From NCBI GenBank assembly GCA_963763485.1, contig CAVXOW010000007.1, forward strand, positions 558,001 to 622,000: a stretch of 64,000 nucleotides of DNA, given 5' to 3'. This document shows positions 8,583 through 17,541 of the stretch, piece after piece. The position numbers and the translations under genes are program-made. Positions within the stretch are counted from its first letter, which is position 1. Each line of letters starts with the position of its first letter. The DNA is from CAWCKS01 sp963763485 (lineage in GTDB: Bacteria > Pseudomonadota > Alphaproteobacteria > Rhizobiales > Xanthobacteraceae). The notes beneath the pieces were generated by a model, which was not told the origin of the DNA, made no database searches, and was given only the letters and a program-made list of their open reading frames with translations.

Positions 8583-10373
8583 TTATCTTAATGGCCAGGC
8601 GGCGATGATGAGAGGCGTGCCAACGACGATCACTAGTAACGTTAGCGGCAAGCCGAGACGCCAATAGTCGCTGAAGCGATAGCCACCAGGCCCCATCACA
8701 AGCAGGTTATTCTGATGACCGATCGGTGTGAGAAAATCGCAGGCACAACCAAGTGCGACCGCCATCAGAAAAGGGTCGGTGTTGTAACCCTGTGCACCAG
8801 CGACCACGGCCGCGACAGGTCCTAACACTAGCACCGCCGCCGCGTGGTGCAAAAACGGCGTGAGCAGCATCGAAACCGCAACCATGAGTCCAAGCATTGC
8901 GTAGCCCGGCATGTGGGAGCCGGCTGCCGCAAGGAAATGTCCGAGCACATCGGTTGCGCCGGTATCCTTCAGGCCTTCGCCCACCGGAATGAGCGCGCCC
9001 AGCATTACGATCAATGGTCCCTCGATCGACGCGTAGGCATCTTTCAGGCTGATCTGCATGAGCAAGACGACTAGCACTGCTGCGCCGAAAAAGCCGACGG
9101 CCACTGGAATAACGTGAATTGACACCAGGATCATCGCCGCGGTGAGAATTGCGATCGGGATCAAACCGCGCCGGCTTTGCCCCAGGCCAAGATTGCGGTC
9201 GGCCAGCGGCAGGCAACCGAGCTTCGTCAATGTCGCGGAAAGCGCGCTCTGCCAACCCTGCAGGACAACGACATCGCCGACCTCGAAGCGATGGGTGTGC
9301 AGATTGATATGGCGGTTGTGCCCCGCACGGCTGACTGCGAGTAAATTGACCTCGCTAGAACCGCGCAGGTTGATCGATTCCGGACTCTCGCCGATCAGCG
9401 GCGACTCCGCCGTGACGATGGCTTCAACCAAGCCAAGCTCGTCGTGGCTGTCGCTGGTCCTGTCGAGTTCCTTGGCCCCAACCAATTCGAGACGTCCATC
9501 GTCCGTCAGTTGCTTGATCACGGTCGGATCGGCCTGCACTGTAACGATGTCGCCTGCATAGAGCCGCCAATGACGTTGCGGCAGGTAGTGGTGGCCGCCC
9601 TCTCGCGAGATCGCGCGAACCAGCAACTCGCGGTCCCCGAGCTTCTCGATGTCGCCGACGCTCTTGCCGATCAGCGGTGAATTTTCTGCCACCCGAAGTT
9701 CTGTCGTATATTTTTCGATTTCGAAAGCTTCGTCGGCGCTCGGCGCAGCGGTCCGGTCCGTGGGCAGCAATCGCCAGCCGACCGCAAGAAATGCAACCGA
9801 GAGAGCCGTCAAGGGCAGCCCGACCGGTAAAAAATCGAACAGACGAAAGGCATTTCCTCCTAATTCCTGACGAACGGTGGAAATGAGCAGATTTGGCGAA
9901 GTGCCGATCAGGGTCACGGTGCCGCCGACCAGCGAGCCAAACGACAACGGCATCAAGTAAATCGACGGCGATTGCTTGCTGCGCCGCGCGATCTGAATGG
10001 CGATGGGCATGAAAATGCCGAGCGTTCCCACATTTTTTACAAATGCCGAGAGGACGGCCACACACGCCGTCAGCACTCCGATCTGCAGGGAGGGAGACTG
10101 CACGTCATTGAGAGCTCTGCGAACCAATCCGTCGAGAATCCCCGAGTTCGAGATCGATTTGCTGACGATCAGAACCGAAGCGATTATAATGACAACCGGA
10201 TTGGCGAACCCATCGAATACTTTGTCGGGAGGCACCACTCCGGTCATGGCTGCAATAAGCAGAACGAGAACGGCAACGAGATCGTAACGCCAGCGGCCCC
10301 AGACGAAAAGCGCAAGCATTGCGATTGTGAGAGCAAAGGCAATAGCCTGCAGGGGTGTCAGTCCGAATGCCAC
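8583..10373 (-). CDS. SLC13-family permease with two RCK_C (TrkA-C) domains
   Basis: 596 aa inner-membrane anion:Na+ symporter of the SLC13/ArsB-like superfamily. The N-terminal membrane half spans residues 1-190 (WRYDLVAVLVLLIAAMTGVVP; GTSPNLLIS), the cytoplasmic insert carries two RCK_C modules (ENSPLIGKSVGDIEKLGDRE and ESPLIGESPESINLRGSSEV, about residues 215-375), and the second membrane half ends with FLTPIGHQNNLLVMGPGGY. The RCK_C pair suggests ligand gating. It is divergent from the Kup potassium transporter about 100 bases away, so shared regulation and a role in ion balance are reasonable inferences. Substrates in this family include sulfate and dicarboxylates; which applies is unknown. 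An AGGTGA ribosome site precedes the start. Confidence 0.9.
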   Translation of the reverse strand: MAFGLTPLQAIAFALTIAMLALFVWGRWRYDLVAVLVLLIAAMTGVVPPDKVFDGFANPVVIIIASVLIVSKSISNSGILDGLVRRALNDVQSPSLQIGVLTACVAVLSAFVKNVGTLGIFMPIAIQIARRSKQSPSIYLMPLSFGSLVGGTVTLIGTSPNLLISTVRQELGGNAFRLFDFLPVGLPLTALSVAFLAVGWRLLPTDRTAAPSADEAFEIEKYTTELRVAENSPLIGKSVGDIEKLGDRELLVRAISREGGHHYLPQRHWRLYAGDIVTVQADPTVIKQLTDDGRLELVGAKELDRTSDSHDELGLVEAIVTAESPLIGESPESINLRGSSEVNLLAVSRAGHNRHINLHTHRFEVGDVVVLQGWQSALSATLTKLGCLPLADRNLGLGQSRRGLIPIAILTAAMILVSIHVIPVAVGFFGAAVLVVLLMQISLKDAYASIEGPLIVMLGALIPVGEGLKDTGATDVLGHFLAAAGSHMPGYAMLGLMVAVSMLLTPFLHHAAAVLVLGPVAAVVAGAQGYNTDPFLMAVALGCACDFLTPIGHQNNLLVMGPGGYRFSDYWRLGLPLTLLVIVVGTPLIIAAWPLR

Positions 10374-10478
10374 AAATCACCTCGCAAGAAAGAACCTGGA
10401 AGGCCGCGCCGCGCCCGCGCCTCGCGGCCGAATGCAAGACGGGTCACGGACAATAGCGCTGCTGCGGCGATTTCGGTA

Positions 10479-12458
10479 ATGTCAGCCGACGATTTCCTCA
10501 GGCAATCTGGTGCCGCTATGGACGCACAACGAACCGTTGCGATCGAACCGGATGGTTCGGCTGCCGCCAAAAGCAGCGTCGGCGGCGAAGATCAAGCGAA
10601 GCGACCCGTTGTTGGTTTGTCGATCGCAGCGTTGGGTGTCGTCTATGGAGATATTGGCACCAGCCCGCTTTATGCGCTGAAACAATGCTTTCACGGTGCC
10701 CATGGCGTTGTGTCCAGCCCAGAAAACGTTCTGGGCGTACTGTCGATGATCGTCTGGTCGCTGATACTTGTGGTCTCCGTGAAATATCTGCTGTTCATCC
10801 TGAGAGCCGACAACAAGGGTGAAGGCGGAATTATCGCGCTCGTTGCGTTGCTCAACCCATGGCGCAGCGCACCCGGCTCAAGGCGGTACGTTTTGATGCT
10901 TCTGGGTTTGTTCGGCGCATCGTTGCTCTATGGCGATGGCACGATTACCCCTGCAATCTCTGTCCTCAGTGCCGTCGAGGGGCTCACCGTTGCGACAACT
11001 GCCTTCGATTCGGTGGTTGTACCGATCGCCGTGGTCATACTGATCGCGCTCTTTGTGATTCAGAAGCGCGGAACCTCTAGAATTGGGGCGTTGTTCGGGC
11101 CGATCATGCTCGCCTGGTTCCTCGTGCTGGGTTTGCTGGGGGTGTTCGGGATCGCCGCATATCCAGGAGTGCTCGCCGCCGTGCTTCCGGGGCACGCGAT
11201 GGGCTTCCTGTTCGGCAACGGATTGGTTGGCTTTATCGTTCTGGGGACCGTGTTTCTCGCTGTGACCGGAGCGGAGACACTCTACGCAGATATGGGCCAT
11301 TTCGGACGACAACCGATCCGGCTCGCGTGGTTCGTCGTAGCCTTGCCCGCGTTGTTGTTGAATTATTTCGGTCAGGGCGCTCTCATCCTTTCCGATCCGG
11401 CCGCGGTCAACCATCCCTTTTATGGGCTTGCCCCCAAAGCAGCGCACTATCCGCTGGTGATCCTGGCGACCGTTGCGACGGTGATTGCGTCTCAGGCCGT
11501 TATATCCGGAACGTTTTCCTTGACGCGGCAGGCCGTGCAGCTCGGCCAGCTTCCGCGTTTGAAGATCATCCAGACCGATCCGGATCACATCGGGCAGATC
11601 TACATTCCGTTCGTCAACTGGACACTGATGCTCGCAACAGTCGGTCTCGTCGTCGGCTTTCAGACATCGAACAACCTGGCTTCTGCTTATGGCCTCGCGG
11701 TTTCTGCAGACATGGCGATCACGACCATACTTGCCTTTTTTGTCGCGCAACGCTTTGGCTGGTCGCCGCTGCTTGCCGGAGCGCTGACGTCTTTCTTTAT
11801 TGTGCTCGATCTCGCGTTCCTCGGGGCAAACTCCTTCAAGTTTTTCGATGGCGGATGGTATCCCGTGATGATTGCAGGATTAGTGTTCACCACCATGGGT
11901 GTCTGGCGGCACGGTCTCCAGCGGCTAAGGGCAGTCACGAAGGAAAACCGCGAACCACTTGATGAATTTCTCACCGGACTTGCATCATCTCCGCCGCAAA
12001 GAGTAAGCGGAACCGCGATTTTCATGACGTCGAGCAAGTCCGAGACACCATCTTTGCTAACTCATACGCTCGAGCACACGCAGGTTCTGCACGAACGTGT
12101 AATTCTCGTTACCGTATTGATCGACGACGTGCCGAGAGTCCCGAGTGCTGATCGCGTTGAGCTCACGCAGCTCACAATGGGGTTCCATCGCATTATTCTT
12201 CACTACGGATACATGCAAAGTCCGAATGTCCCAGTGGCGCTGCGTTTCTGCGGTCATTTCGGCTTGGAGGTCGACGCAGACGCCGCAACCTTCTTTCTGG
12301 GACATGAGGAAATCGTTCCGACACGCAGTGCATCGGCTGTGGAGCGCGTTCGGAACCGGCTCTTTGCATTGTTGTGGCGAAATGCCACCAGGGCCACCGC
12401 ATTCTACAACATCCCTTCAGCGCGTGTCGTTGCGATCGGATTGCAAGTCGACATCTAA
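10479..12458 (+). CDS. kup: Kup-type low-affinity potassium uptake protein
   Basis: K+/H+ symporter of the KUP/HAK/KT family, about 659 aa from ATG 10479 or 646 aa from ATG 10518; neither has a strong ribosome site. The signature GVVYGDIGTSPLYAL is present, followed by some twelve membrane helices (ILVVSVKYLLFILRADNKGEGGI; YGDGTITPAISVLSAVEGL; GAETLYADMGHFGR) and a C-terminal cytoplasmic domain with RVILVTVLIDDVPRV and a late NIPSARVVAIGLQVDI tail. Length is normal for rhizobial Kup. It lies beside an SLC13 permease and a CPA1 antiporter, giving a small potassium/proton homeostasis group. Confidence 0.93.
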   Translation: MSADDFLRQSGAAMDAQRTVAIEPDGSAAAKSSVGGEDQAKRPVVGLSIAALGVVYGDIGTSPLYALKQCFHGAHGVVSSPENVLGVLSMIVWSLILVVSVKYLLFILRADNKGEGGIIALVALLNPWRSAPGSRRYVLMLLGLFGASLLYGDGTITPAISVLSAVEGLTVATTAFDSVVVPIAVVILIALFVIQKRGTSRIGALFGPIMLAWFLVLGLLGVFGIAAYPGVLAAVLPGHAMGFLFGNGLVGFIVLGTVFLAVTGAETLYADMGHFGRQPIRLAWFVVALPALLLNYFGQGALILSDPAAVNHPFYGLAPKAAHYPLVILATVATVIASQAVISGTFSLTRQAVQLGQLPRLKIIQTDPDHIGQIYIPFVNWTLMLATVGLVVGFQTSNNLASAYGLAVSADMAITTILAFFVAQRFGWSPLLAGALTSFFIVLDLAFLGANSFKFFDGGWYPVMIAGLVFTTMGVWRHGLQRLRAVTKENREPLDEFLTGLASSPPQRVSGTAIFMTSSKSETPSLLTHTLEHTQVLHERVILVTVLIDDVPRVPSADRVELTQLTMGFHRIILHYGYMQSPNVPVALRFCGHFGLEVDADAATFFLGHEEIVPTRSASAVERVRNRLFALLWRNATRATAFYNIPSARVVAIGLQVDI

Positions 12459-12597
12459 GCAGCACGTTTGGTCGCTGGTCCGTCGCGGAACTGCACATGC
12501 TCCCCGTGCGTCACTTTGCTTTGGCATCTGAGCGAATTGACGTTTTGAACGATCTTGTGCGCGGGTTAGCCTCTCGTCCAAAGGTGGAACTATTGAG

Positions 12598-13848
12598 ATG
12601 CTCTCTTTCTTCGATTTGACGACCATTTTGCTGGTGCTGTCGGCATTTTTCGGCTGGCTCAATCACAAATACCTGCCGCTTGCACATTCAGTCGGTCTGC
12701 TCGTCATGAGTGTGGCAGCCTCTCTCGTCCTGGTCGCGATAGACACTGCGTTTCCGCACAAGCATCTATTCGATGCCTTTACGGACTTGCTGCTTCAGGT
12801 CAATTTCTCGACTGTCGTGATGGACGGGATGCTGGGCTTTCTGCTTTTTGCCGGCGCTCTTCATGTTAACTTCGGGAGGCTGCGAAGCCGAGCTCTGCCC
12901 GTCGTCCTCCTCGCAGTGATCGGCACGATCATTTCCACTGGGCTGGTCGGCCTTGGTTTCTGGTCGATCGCCAAGGCTATCGGTCACCCGGTCAACCTTG
13001 CCTGGTCCTTGGTTTTTGGCGCTCTTATTAGTCCGACTGATCCGGTTGCGGTGTTGAGCACATTGAAATCGGTCGCGATTCCTGCGGATCTGGAAGTCGA
13101 AATTCAAGGGGAGTCGTTGTTCAACGACGGTGTTGGCATTGTTCTCTTCACCATTCTTCTCCGCTTTGCGATGAATGATGGCGAGAACGCAAGTGCGTCA
13201 ACTATTGCAGAGCTATTGTTGTTTGACGCTGGCGGCGGCCTCGCTCTGGGACTGGTTACCGGCTACATCGCCTACCGGGCCATGCGGTTGATCGACGATT
13301 ACGCAATCGAGGTGCTTATTACCTTGGCGCTCGTGACGGGCACATACACGTTGGCGCAGAAATTCCACATGAGTGGACCATTGTCTGTCGTCACTGCAGG
13401 ACTGTTGATCGGGGTCCGAGGGCCACGTGATGCCATGAGCGAGCGAACGCAGACCTATGTCTTCGCACTATGGACTTTGATCGACGAGATCCTGAATTCC
13501 GTACTCTTTCTTTTGATCGGACTTGAGGTCCTCGTGCTGCACTTTGAGCCTCGGACATTGGCAATCGCTGTGGCGGCGGTTCCGCTGGTGGTTCTGTCGA
13601 GGCTGATCGCTGTTGCAACGATGCCGGTGTTCTTTGCCTGGACCAACTTGATGTCTATTGGAAATGTGCCATTCCTGACTTGGTCGGGAGTGCACGGTGG
13701 CATTTCGGTTGCTCTTGCCCTCGCCCTTCCTGATAGTGACGCAAAGCCATCGATTTTGGCTGCGACATACGCCGTCGTCCTCTTCAGTATCGTGGTTCAG
13801 GGCTCGACGCTCGCCGCAGTTGCACGGTGGTCTAAAGTCGAACGCTGA
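12598..13848 (+). CDS. CPA1-family cation:proton antiporter
   Basis: 416 aa inner-membrane Na+(K+)/H+ exchanger of the NhaP/CPA1 family with about 12 helices. The diagnostic stretches LISPTDPVAVLSTLK and EIQGESLFNDGVGIVLF (the ND pair of the ion site) are intact, and WSGVHGGISVALALALP matches the late conserved helix. It follows Kup by 140 bases and could balance K+ uptake by proton-driven efflux. There is no cytoplasmic C-terminal regulatory domain, the protein ending just after the last helix. Confidence 0.9.
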   Translation: MLSFFDLTTILLVLSAFFGWLNHKYLPLAHSVGLLVMSVAASLVLVAIDTAFPHKHLFDAFTDLLLQVNFSTVVMDGMLGFLLFAGALHVNFGRLRSRALPVVLLAVIGTIISTGLVGLGFWSIAKAIGHPVNLAWSLVFGALISPTDPVAVLSTLKSVAIPADLEVEIQGESLFNDGVGIVLFTILLRFAMNDGENASASTIAELLLFDAGGGLALGLVTGYIAYRAMRLIDDYAIEVLITLALVTGTYTLAQKFHMSGPLSVVTAGLLIGVRGPRDAMSERTQTYVFALWTLIDEILNSVLFLLIGLEVLVLHFEPRTLAIAVAAVPLVVLSRLIAVATMPVFFAWTNLMSIGNVPFLTWSGVHGGISVALALALPDSDAKPSILAATYAVVLFSIVVQGSTLAAVARWSKVER

Positions 13849-13904
13849 TCATAACGGTATTTGATGTGTCGTCCGGGCAATGAGATTTGGTCATTGGAGA
13901 GCCG

Positions 13905-14135
13905 ATGAGCGGACTTGAGTTAAAGCTTGAATTTATTTTTGGGGGTATCTTCGAGCTTGGAGGTCTCGTCTGCCTTGTGGCAGGCGTTGCGAAAGTGATG
14001 CTCGATCCGGCGCCTTCAGTACAGGAGCGAAATATCGCGGGAACGACGAAACCGATACGAGTAACGATTATTGTCGGAATAGCGACCTTTATCCTTGGTC
14101 TGATTTTGCAAGTTGCTAATGCGCTTCCACATTGA
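13905..14135 (+). CDS. Small two-helix membrane protein
   Basis: 76 aa from the ATG at 13905, which has a GGAGA site 8 bases upstream; an in-frame ATG at 13887 is less well placed. Two hydrophobic helices (FIFGGIFELGGLVCLVAGVAKVM and VTIIVGIATFILGLILQVANAL) flank a short basic loop. No family recognised. It follows the CPA1 antiporter closely in the same direction and may be co-transcribed with it. Confidence 0.6.
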   Translation: MSGLELKLEFIFGGIFELGGLVCLVAGVAKVMLDPAPSVQERNIAGTTKPIRVTIIVGIATFILGLILQVANALPH

Positions 14136-14153
14136 GGCAATACCAGGCTTGTC

Positions 14154-14495
14154 ATGACAGATCCGTTGAAAAGCAAACACCCAAGTTGCTGGCGCCTGCC
14201 GCGCGAGAGAGCAGGCATAGTTTACCTATTGAGATGCACAGCTGTTGCTCCAACCGCGGCTTCCTACGGCGCCGTTGCTCTTTTAATAACATTGGGGATG
14301 TGGTCGTCCGGAACAGCGCGGGCGGCGAGCTTACCGGCTAAGTCGAGGTTGTCTCAATGCTCCCAGCAAGTGTGGCCAGATCTCACTGCAGATTGTTTGC
14401 GACGGGCCAATGGCAGCTCGAAGCCAATTCGACCGGCGCGAAAGATTCCGCGACGACGCATTAGAAATGGGCCATCCCGAAGCCATCAATTCTAG
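14154..14495 (+). CDS. Hypothetical exported protein with Cys pair
   Basis: 113 aa, starting 18 bases after the preceding small gene. The middle (TAASYGAVALLITLGMWSSGTARA) looks like a membrane or signal segment preceded by an unusually long basic N-terminus. It is followed by SQCSQQVWPDLTADCLRRANG, a short Cys-x(n)-Cys pattern that resembles small secreted rhizobial proteins of unknown role. The last 35 residues are strongly basic and may be unrelated sequence read after a break. Moderate support as a gene, no function assigned. Confidence 0.45.
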   Translation: MTDPLKSKHPSCWRLPRERAGIVYLLRCTAVAPTAASYGAVALLITLGMWSSGTARAASLPAKSRLSQCSQQVWPDLTADCLRRANGSSKPIRPARKIPRRRIRNGPSRSHQF

Positions 14496-14629
14496 CACGT
14501 GATGCTATTGCCCGAAACGACGTCGACCAGACGTCGCTTAGATCGCTTCTCAAGCGCAGTATCTGAGACCGCTGTGTGCGGGCCAAGACCCTAGCTAGCA
14601 GGCTGCTGAAGAACTTCCACGTCGAGAAG

Positions 14630-14925
14630 CTCAGGAAGATACGCATTCCTCGACCACCGACCCTGATGCCAAGCTGTTTCGCAAGGGCGCCGGCAAGGAA
14701 GCCAGGCTCTGCCACATGGGACATCTGATGACGGAGAACCGCAACGGGCTCATCATCGATGCAAGATTGACCGAAGCCAACGGCACGGCCGAGCGCTTCG
14801 ACGGCGCTCGACATGATCGGGGACAATGCCAAACCCGGCAGCACCGTGGGCGGCGACAAGAATTATGACACCGCGGAGTTTGTCGCCGGCTGCCGCAAAC
14901 GCGGCTGCACAGCCTGCCGCAGGTC
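14630..14925 (+). mobile_element. IS5-type transposase remnant
   Basis: Reading 14651 onward gives STDPDAKLFRKGAGKEARL, CHMGHLMTENRNGLIIDA and RLTEANGTAERFDGA, then after a frame change near 14812 MIGDNAKPGSTVGGDKNYDT and AEFVAGCRKRGCT. This is the central DDE region of an IS5-group transposase (the pattern '...MGH.LMENRNGL...G.KAYD..EFV...R'). Both ends of the transposase and any terminal repeats are gone. The fragment abuts the decayed NEW3 gene on the opposite strand at about 14920-14930, suggesting the element or its excision damaged that gene. Confidence 0.7.
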
Positions 14926-15296
14926 GCGCGCCGGCTTGATCGAGACGATCAAATCCTTGCTCTCGCCAGCCTTGAACGGAAGGCTGGCGAGTTCCTGCGT
15001 TCCTGCGAGCCAAACCGCCCTTCCTTGAAGACAGTGGTGAAGCCCTACGACGCATCGGCGCTCAGGTTGACTGGCATGTCGTTGGCGCTCTCGTTCTTCA
15101 CCGTGACGTCGAAATCGAACGAGGATCTCTGCGATCCCTTCAGCGCCGGAAGTTTTGGCATCGCCGTAAGCTTCGCGGGGAGCGCGACGGCAATGGGCAA
15201 CTCCGATTTCGCGCTGTCACCTAAGCCGTAGCCAGGCCCGCAGAGTCTCCGCCGGCGGCGGGACGTTCGAAGCCATGATCGCGGTGAGGCAAACAA
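14925..15296 (-). pseudogene. NEW3/COG1470-type periplasmic protein fragment
   Basis: On the minus strand, SELPIAVALPAKLTAMPKLP, ALKGSQRSSFDFDVTVKNES and ANDMPVNLSADAS is the Ig-like NEW3 domain of alphaproteobacterial COG1470 proteins. It is followed by an in-frame TAG, then GFTTVFKEGRFGSQE, then, after a frame change, LASLPFKAGESKDLIVSIKP. The frame change is caused by an exact 8-base tandem duplication (14991-14998 and 14999-15006); removing one copy restores GSQELASLPFKAGESKD. The N-terminal signal region is frame-disturbed and the C-terminal half is lost at the transposase junction. Clearly nonfunctional. Confidence 0.6.
14962..14991. repeat. Perfect 12-bp inverted repeat
   Basis: CTCGCCAGCCTT (14962-14973) and AAGGCTGGCGAG (14980-14991) with a 6-base loop. 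It lies inside the decayed NEW3 gene and directly abuts the 8-base tandem duplication, so it may be a coding coincidence or the hairpin that provoked the duplication. No T-run follows on either strand. Confidence 0.5.
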
Positions 15297-15367
15297 AATC
15301 GGATGAGTAAGGTCGCCTCAGTCGGCCCTCTTGCAGGAACTATGACCATCGCTGTCCGTTAATACCA

Positions 15368-15454
15368 ATGGATAAGATTATGCTCATTTTGATCTGCTTC
15401 GGAGTTGCGCTCGCAACAACCGTTTTGTTGTCAGTCGCCTTCAGCTATAGCTAA
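15368..15454 (+). CDS. Candidate 28-residue membrane peptide
   Basis: MDKIMLILICFGVALATTVL followed by LSVAFSYS is one short hydrophobic helix with a charged N-terminus, ending at TAA 15452-15454. No convincing ribosome site is seen and the surroundings are pseudogenes, so coding status is uncertain. Single-helix peptides of this kind are common in Bradyrhizobium-type genomes. Confidence 0.3.
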   Translation: MDKIMLILICFGVALATTVLLSVAFSYS

Positions 15455-15530
15455 TCTAGCCGCAGAACTCGCGCGGGCCACCTAAGTTGCCAGAAACTGC
15501 AAAACCCTTATGATCGTTTTCAGCTGCAGT

Positions 15531-16849
15531 TCAGTGTTTTCCGCGCTGATAATATTTTGACCAAATGTTGTTGAGAGAGAACACGATCGGTTTGCCGAGC
15601 AAGCGCTCGGCCCACAGCGGCAATAAGAAAGGCCGATCGGGACGAAAGTACTCATAGTATATATGGTGTATATATGGTCATTTTGCGCCTCGCGGTTGAG
15701 CGCGTGCCGAGCTGCAAAATCGCCGCAAAAGGCCGCCCACGGTAATCCTACGCATCCCAGAACGAATTGGACCCAAGGTGCACGCGCATCGCGAATAACG
15801 GTGGGAAACAGATCGCGGGTCATGTCGATAAGGCCTGGCCAATACTGCAGGAATTCGATCCGTCTAAGCGCCGGAAACTTCTTGTGGAAGCTACCGACGA
15901 CCCGCTCGGCCACCCGCGGCGACGTCACGGCGTGCCGCGCATAAGTTGTCAGAGCGCTGCCGCCCCCGAGCAGGATGCGTTGGTCGCCGGTGAGCCGCCA
16001 ATAGCTGTAAACCAAATCAGAGTCCCAACATTGCAGTGGATCGCCCGGGAAAAGCTCGGAGACATCGCGATCGGTCAAACGCGCACTAATCGTAAGATAT
16101 GTCTCCGCATGAAATACATTTGCGGCGTATTGCGTAAATCTCCGAGGGAGCTTGTCCGCGCAGACGACGATGCGATCGGCGGTTACACTGCCGCCGTGAG
16201 TCCGCACCGTGTGACCATCGATCGCGTGCGCTTCGCTACTCTCGAAGATGCGCACACCGCGATCGAGAAGAACGCGCTTGACGCCCTGGCTGTAACGCAG
16301 CGCATCAATCCCGTACGTGCCGCCGTAACGAACCCCCGCGTGATACTGGGACGAACCAAGCACCTTCGCTACTTCGGGCGCGGTGTATTCTGTTAGCGGA
16401 TAGCCAAGCTGTCGCCTCGCGTCGGCTTCCTCACGTACATCGTCGGTCCCGGAGCGATCATTTGCCAGAAATAGGCTGTCCTGCTTTTGCAGATCGCAGA
16501 CAATTCCGTGATCGCTCACCGTTTTCGTGATGAGCGCAATCCCGCTCTGCGGAACCTGCCAAAGATGATGCGCACCTTGGGGTCCGAAGCGCCGCAGGAT
16601 TTGCGACAGCTCGAGTTCACTGTCGGGTAGTGAGAAAACCGGCGCTCTTGCCTGTGGTGCTACCGCCGCAGATGTTCCTGTCGAGAAGAACGACAAGGGC
16701 GCCTCAACTCGGTAAGGCGCATTGCCGCTGAAAGGCCCGCTATCCCAGTTCACGACCACGACATCCGCCTTGATGTCGGCCGCAAGCGGAGGCTGGATCG
16801 CGTCCGCTGTACCGAGAAGCGTGGTGTACCACCAATTTTGAAGCAACAT
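15531..16849 (-). pseudogene. FAD-dependent DAO-family oxidoreductase, multiply frameshifted
   Basis: An amine/glycine-oxidase-like FAD protein. It opens MLLQNWWYTTLLGTADAIQP and keeps a long intact middle (PDSELELSQILRRFGPQGAH; ADRIVVCADKLPRRF; RILLGGGSALTTYARHAV). The FAD-binding segment is scrambled: VVVV in frame 1, GIAGLSAAMRLTE in a second frame, LVVLLDRNICGGSTTGKSAG in a third, then frame 1 again at PDSELEL, i.e. three indels that together restore frame while destroying the GxGxxG site (about 16640-16770). A fourth break is an exact 11-base tandem duplication (15657-15667, 15668-15678). Beyond it the proper ending FRPDRPFLLPLWAERLLGKP runs to a stop at 15531. A protein could be read through to 15482, but it could not bind FAD normally. 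Confidence 0.8.
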
Positions 16850-16979
16850 TGAAAGTAGCCCGCATCCGAAGTTACGCTATCACGTCAAATCGTGAATTGT
16901 TAACTCGCGCACTGCCTAACGAGCCTAATTCGAAGCTCTCTCGCTGACAAACGTTCCAAGCGTCGTATTTTGTGCTGGC

Positions 16980-17190
16980 ACCGGAGATGATCCTGTTCCG
17001 GGCCTCTGACGCATGCGTCGTCCGCTACGTGCATAACGGCATGAACTCGTCGCAAAGGAATTTGTCGCCTCTCGGGAGGATAATACAGGCTTCTTGGTTC
17101 TGCGCACGCATCGCGACAGATGTCGGAAGCGCTGATCACCAACCCTTGCAGGGCAAGATGCGATGCCTGATGGCCCGTGAATTTGTCCAG
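16980..17190 (+). pseudogene. Remnant of a GT20 trehalose-6-phosphate synthase
   Basis: The forward strand reads FRASDACVVRYVHNGMN, then after a one-base shift VAKEFVASREDNTGFLVL, then ROMSEALITNP-like sequence (QMSEALITNP) near 17115-17145. This matches the late catalytic segment of the window's own trehalose-6-phosphate synthase (FKAADVCIVSSLHDGMN-LVAKEFVASREDDTGVLVL-REMSEALIVNPYDLEQ). Only about 70 residues survive. It marks a lost second GT20 gene or a partial duplication of the 22.7-24.9 kb gene. Confidence 0.65.
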
Positions 17191-17541
17191 CGCAAGCGTC
17201 CGGCAAGGATGACCGGCCGTCTCTGAGGGGCACCGCCACATCGGTTGAATGCGAATATCGTGATGCAGGTCGCGAAGCCGGGGGGCGCCTCTCATCCCAA
17301 AGCCCAGCATCGTTACTTGCGGACGCGATTGCAGTCGCCCCTGGAGATTGCGAACTTATCCCGAGGCTTCATATTGCTGTGCAGCAAGGTCGACCAAAGT
17401 GGGTGGCGCGAGCGGACAATGCAGCGCCGAACTGTGGTATGTAAACTTGTGGTAACCGCTGTGGCGACCAGGATATCGGGCCGCCTGAAACTTTCAAGCA
17501 ATACGAGCAATCTTTCGATTGGGGCGATTAGGGAGGAATAC
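17191..17541. other. Leader region of the Liv-type operon
   Basis: About 350 bases with no convincing gene. The binding-protein frame stays open here without homology or a signal peptide, so this stretch is best seen as promoter and leader of the operon that starts at 17542. A GGGAGGA ribosome site at 17531-17537 serves that start. Confidence 0.5.

Noticed and set aside
9972..10478. N-terminal extension of the Kup frame
   Set aside because: It overlaps the divergent SLC13 gene and its codons are antisense to it; Kup homology begins much later.
10878..11750. 290-codon open frame on the minus strand
   Set aside because: Antisense to Kup; Arg/Gln/His-rich with no domain, a shadow of the real gene.
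17245..17541. N-terminal extension of the binding-protein frame
   Set aside because: The signal peptide and ribosome site at 17542 fix the start; upstream codons have no family character.
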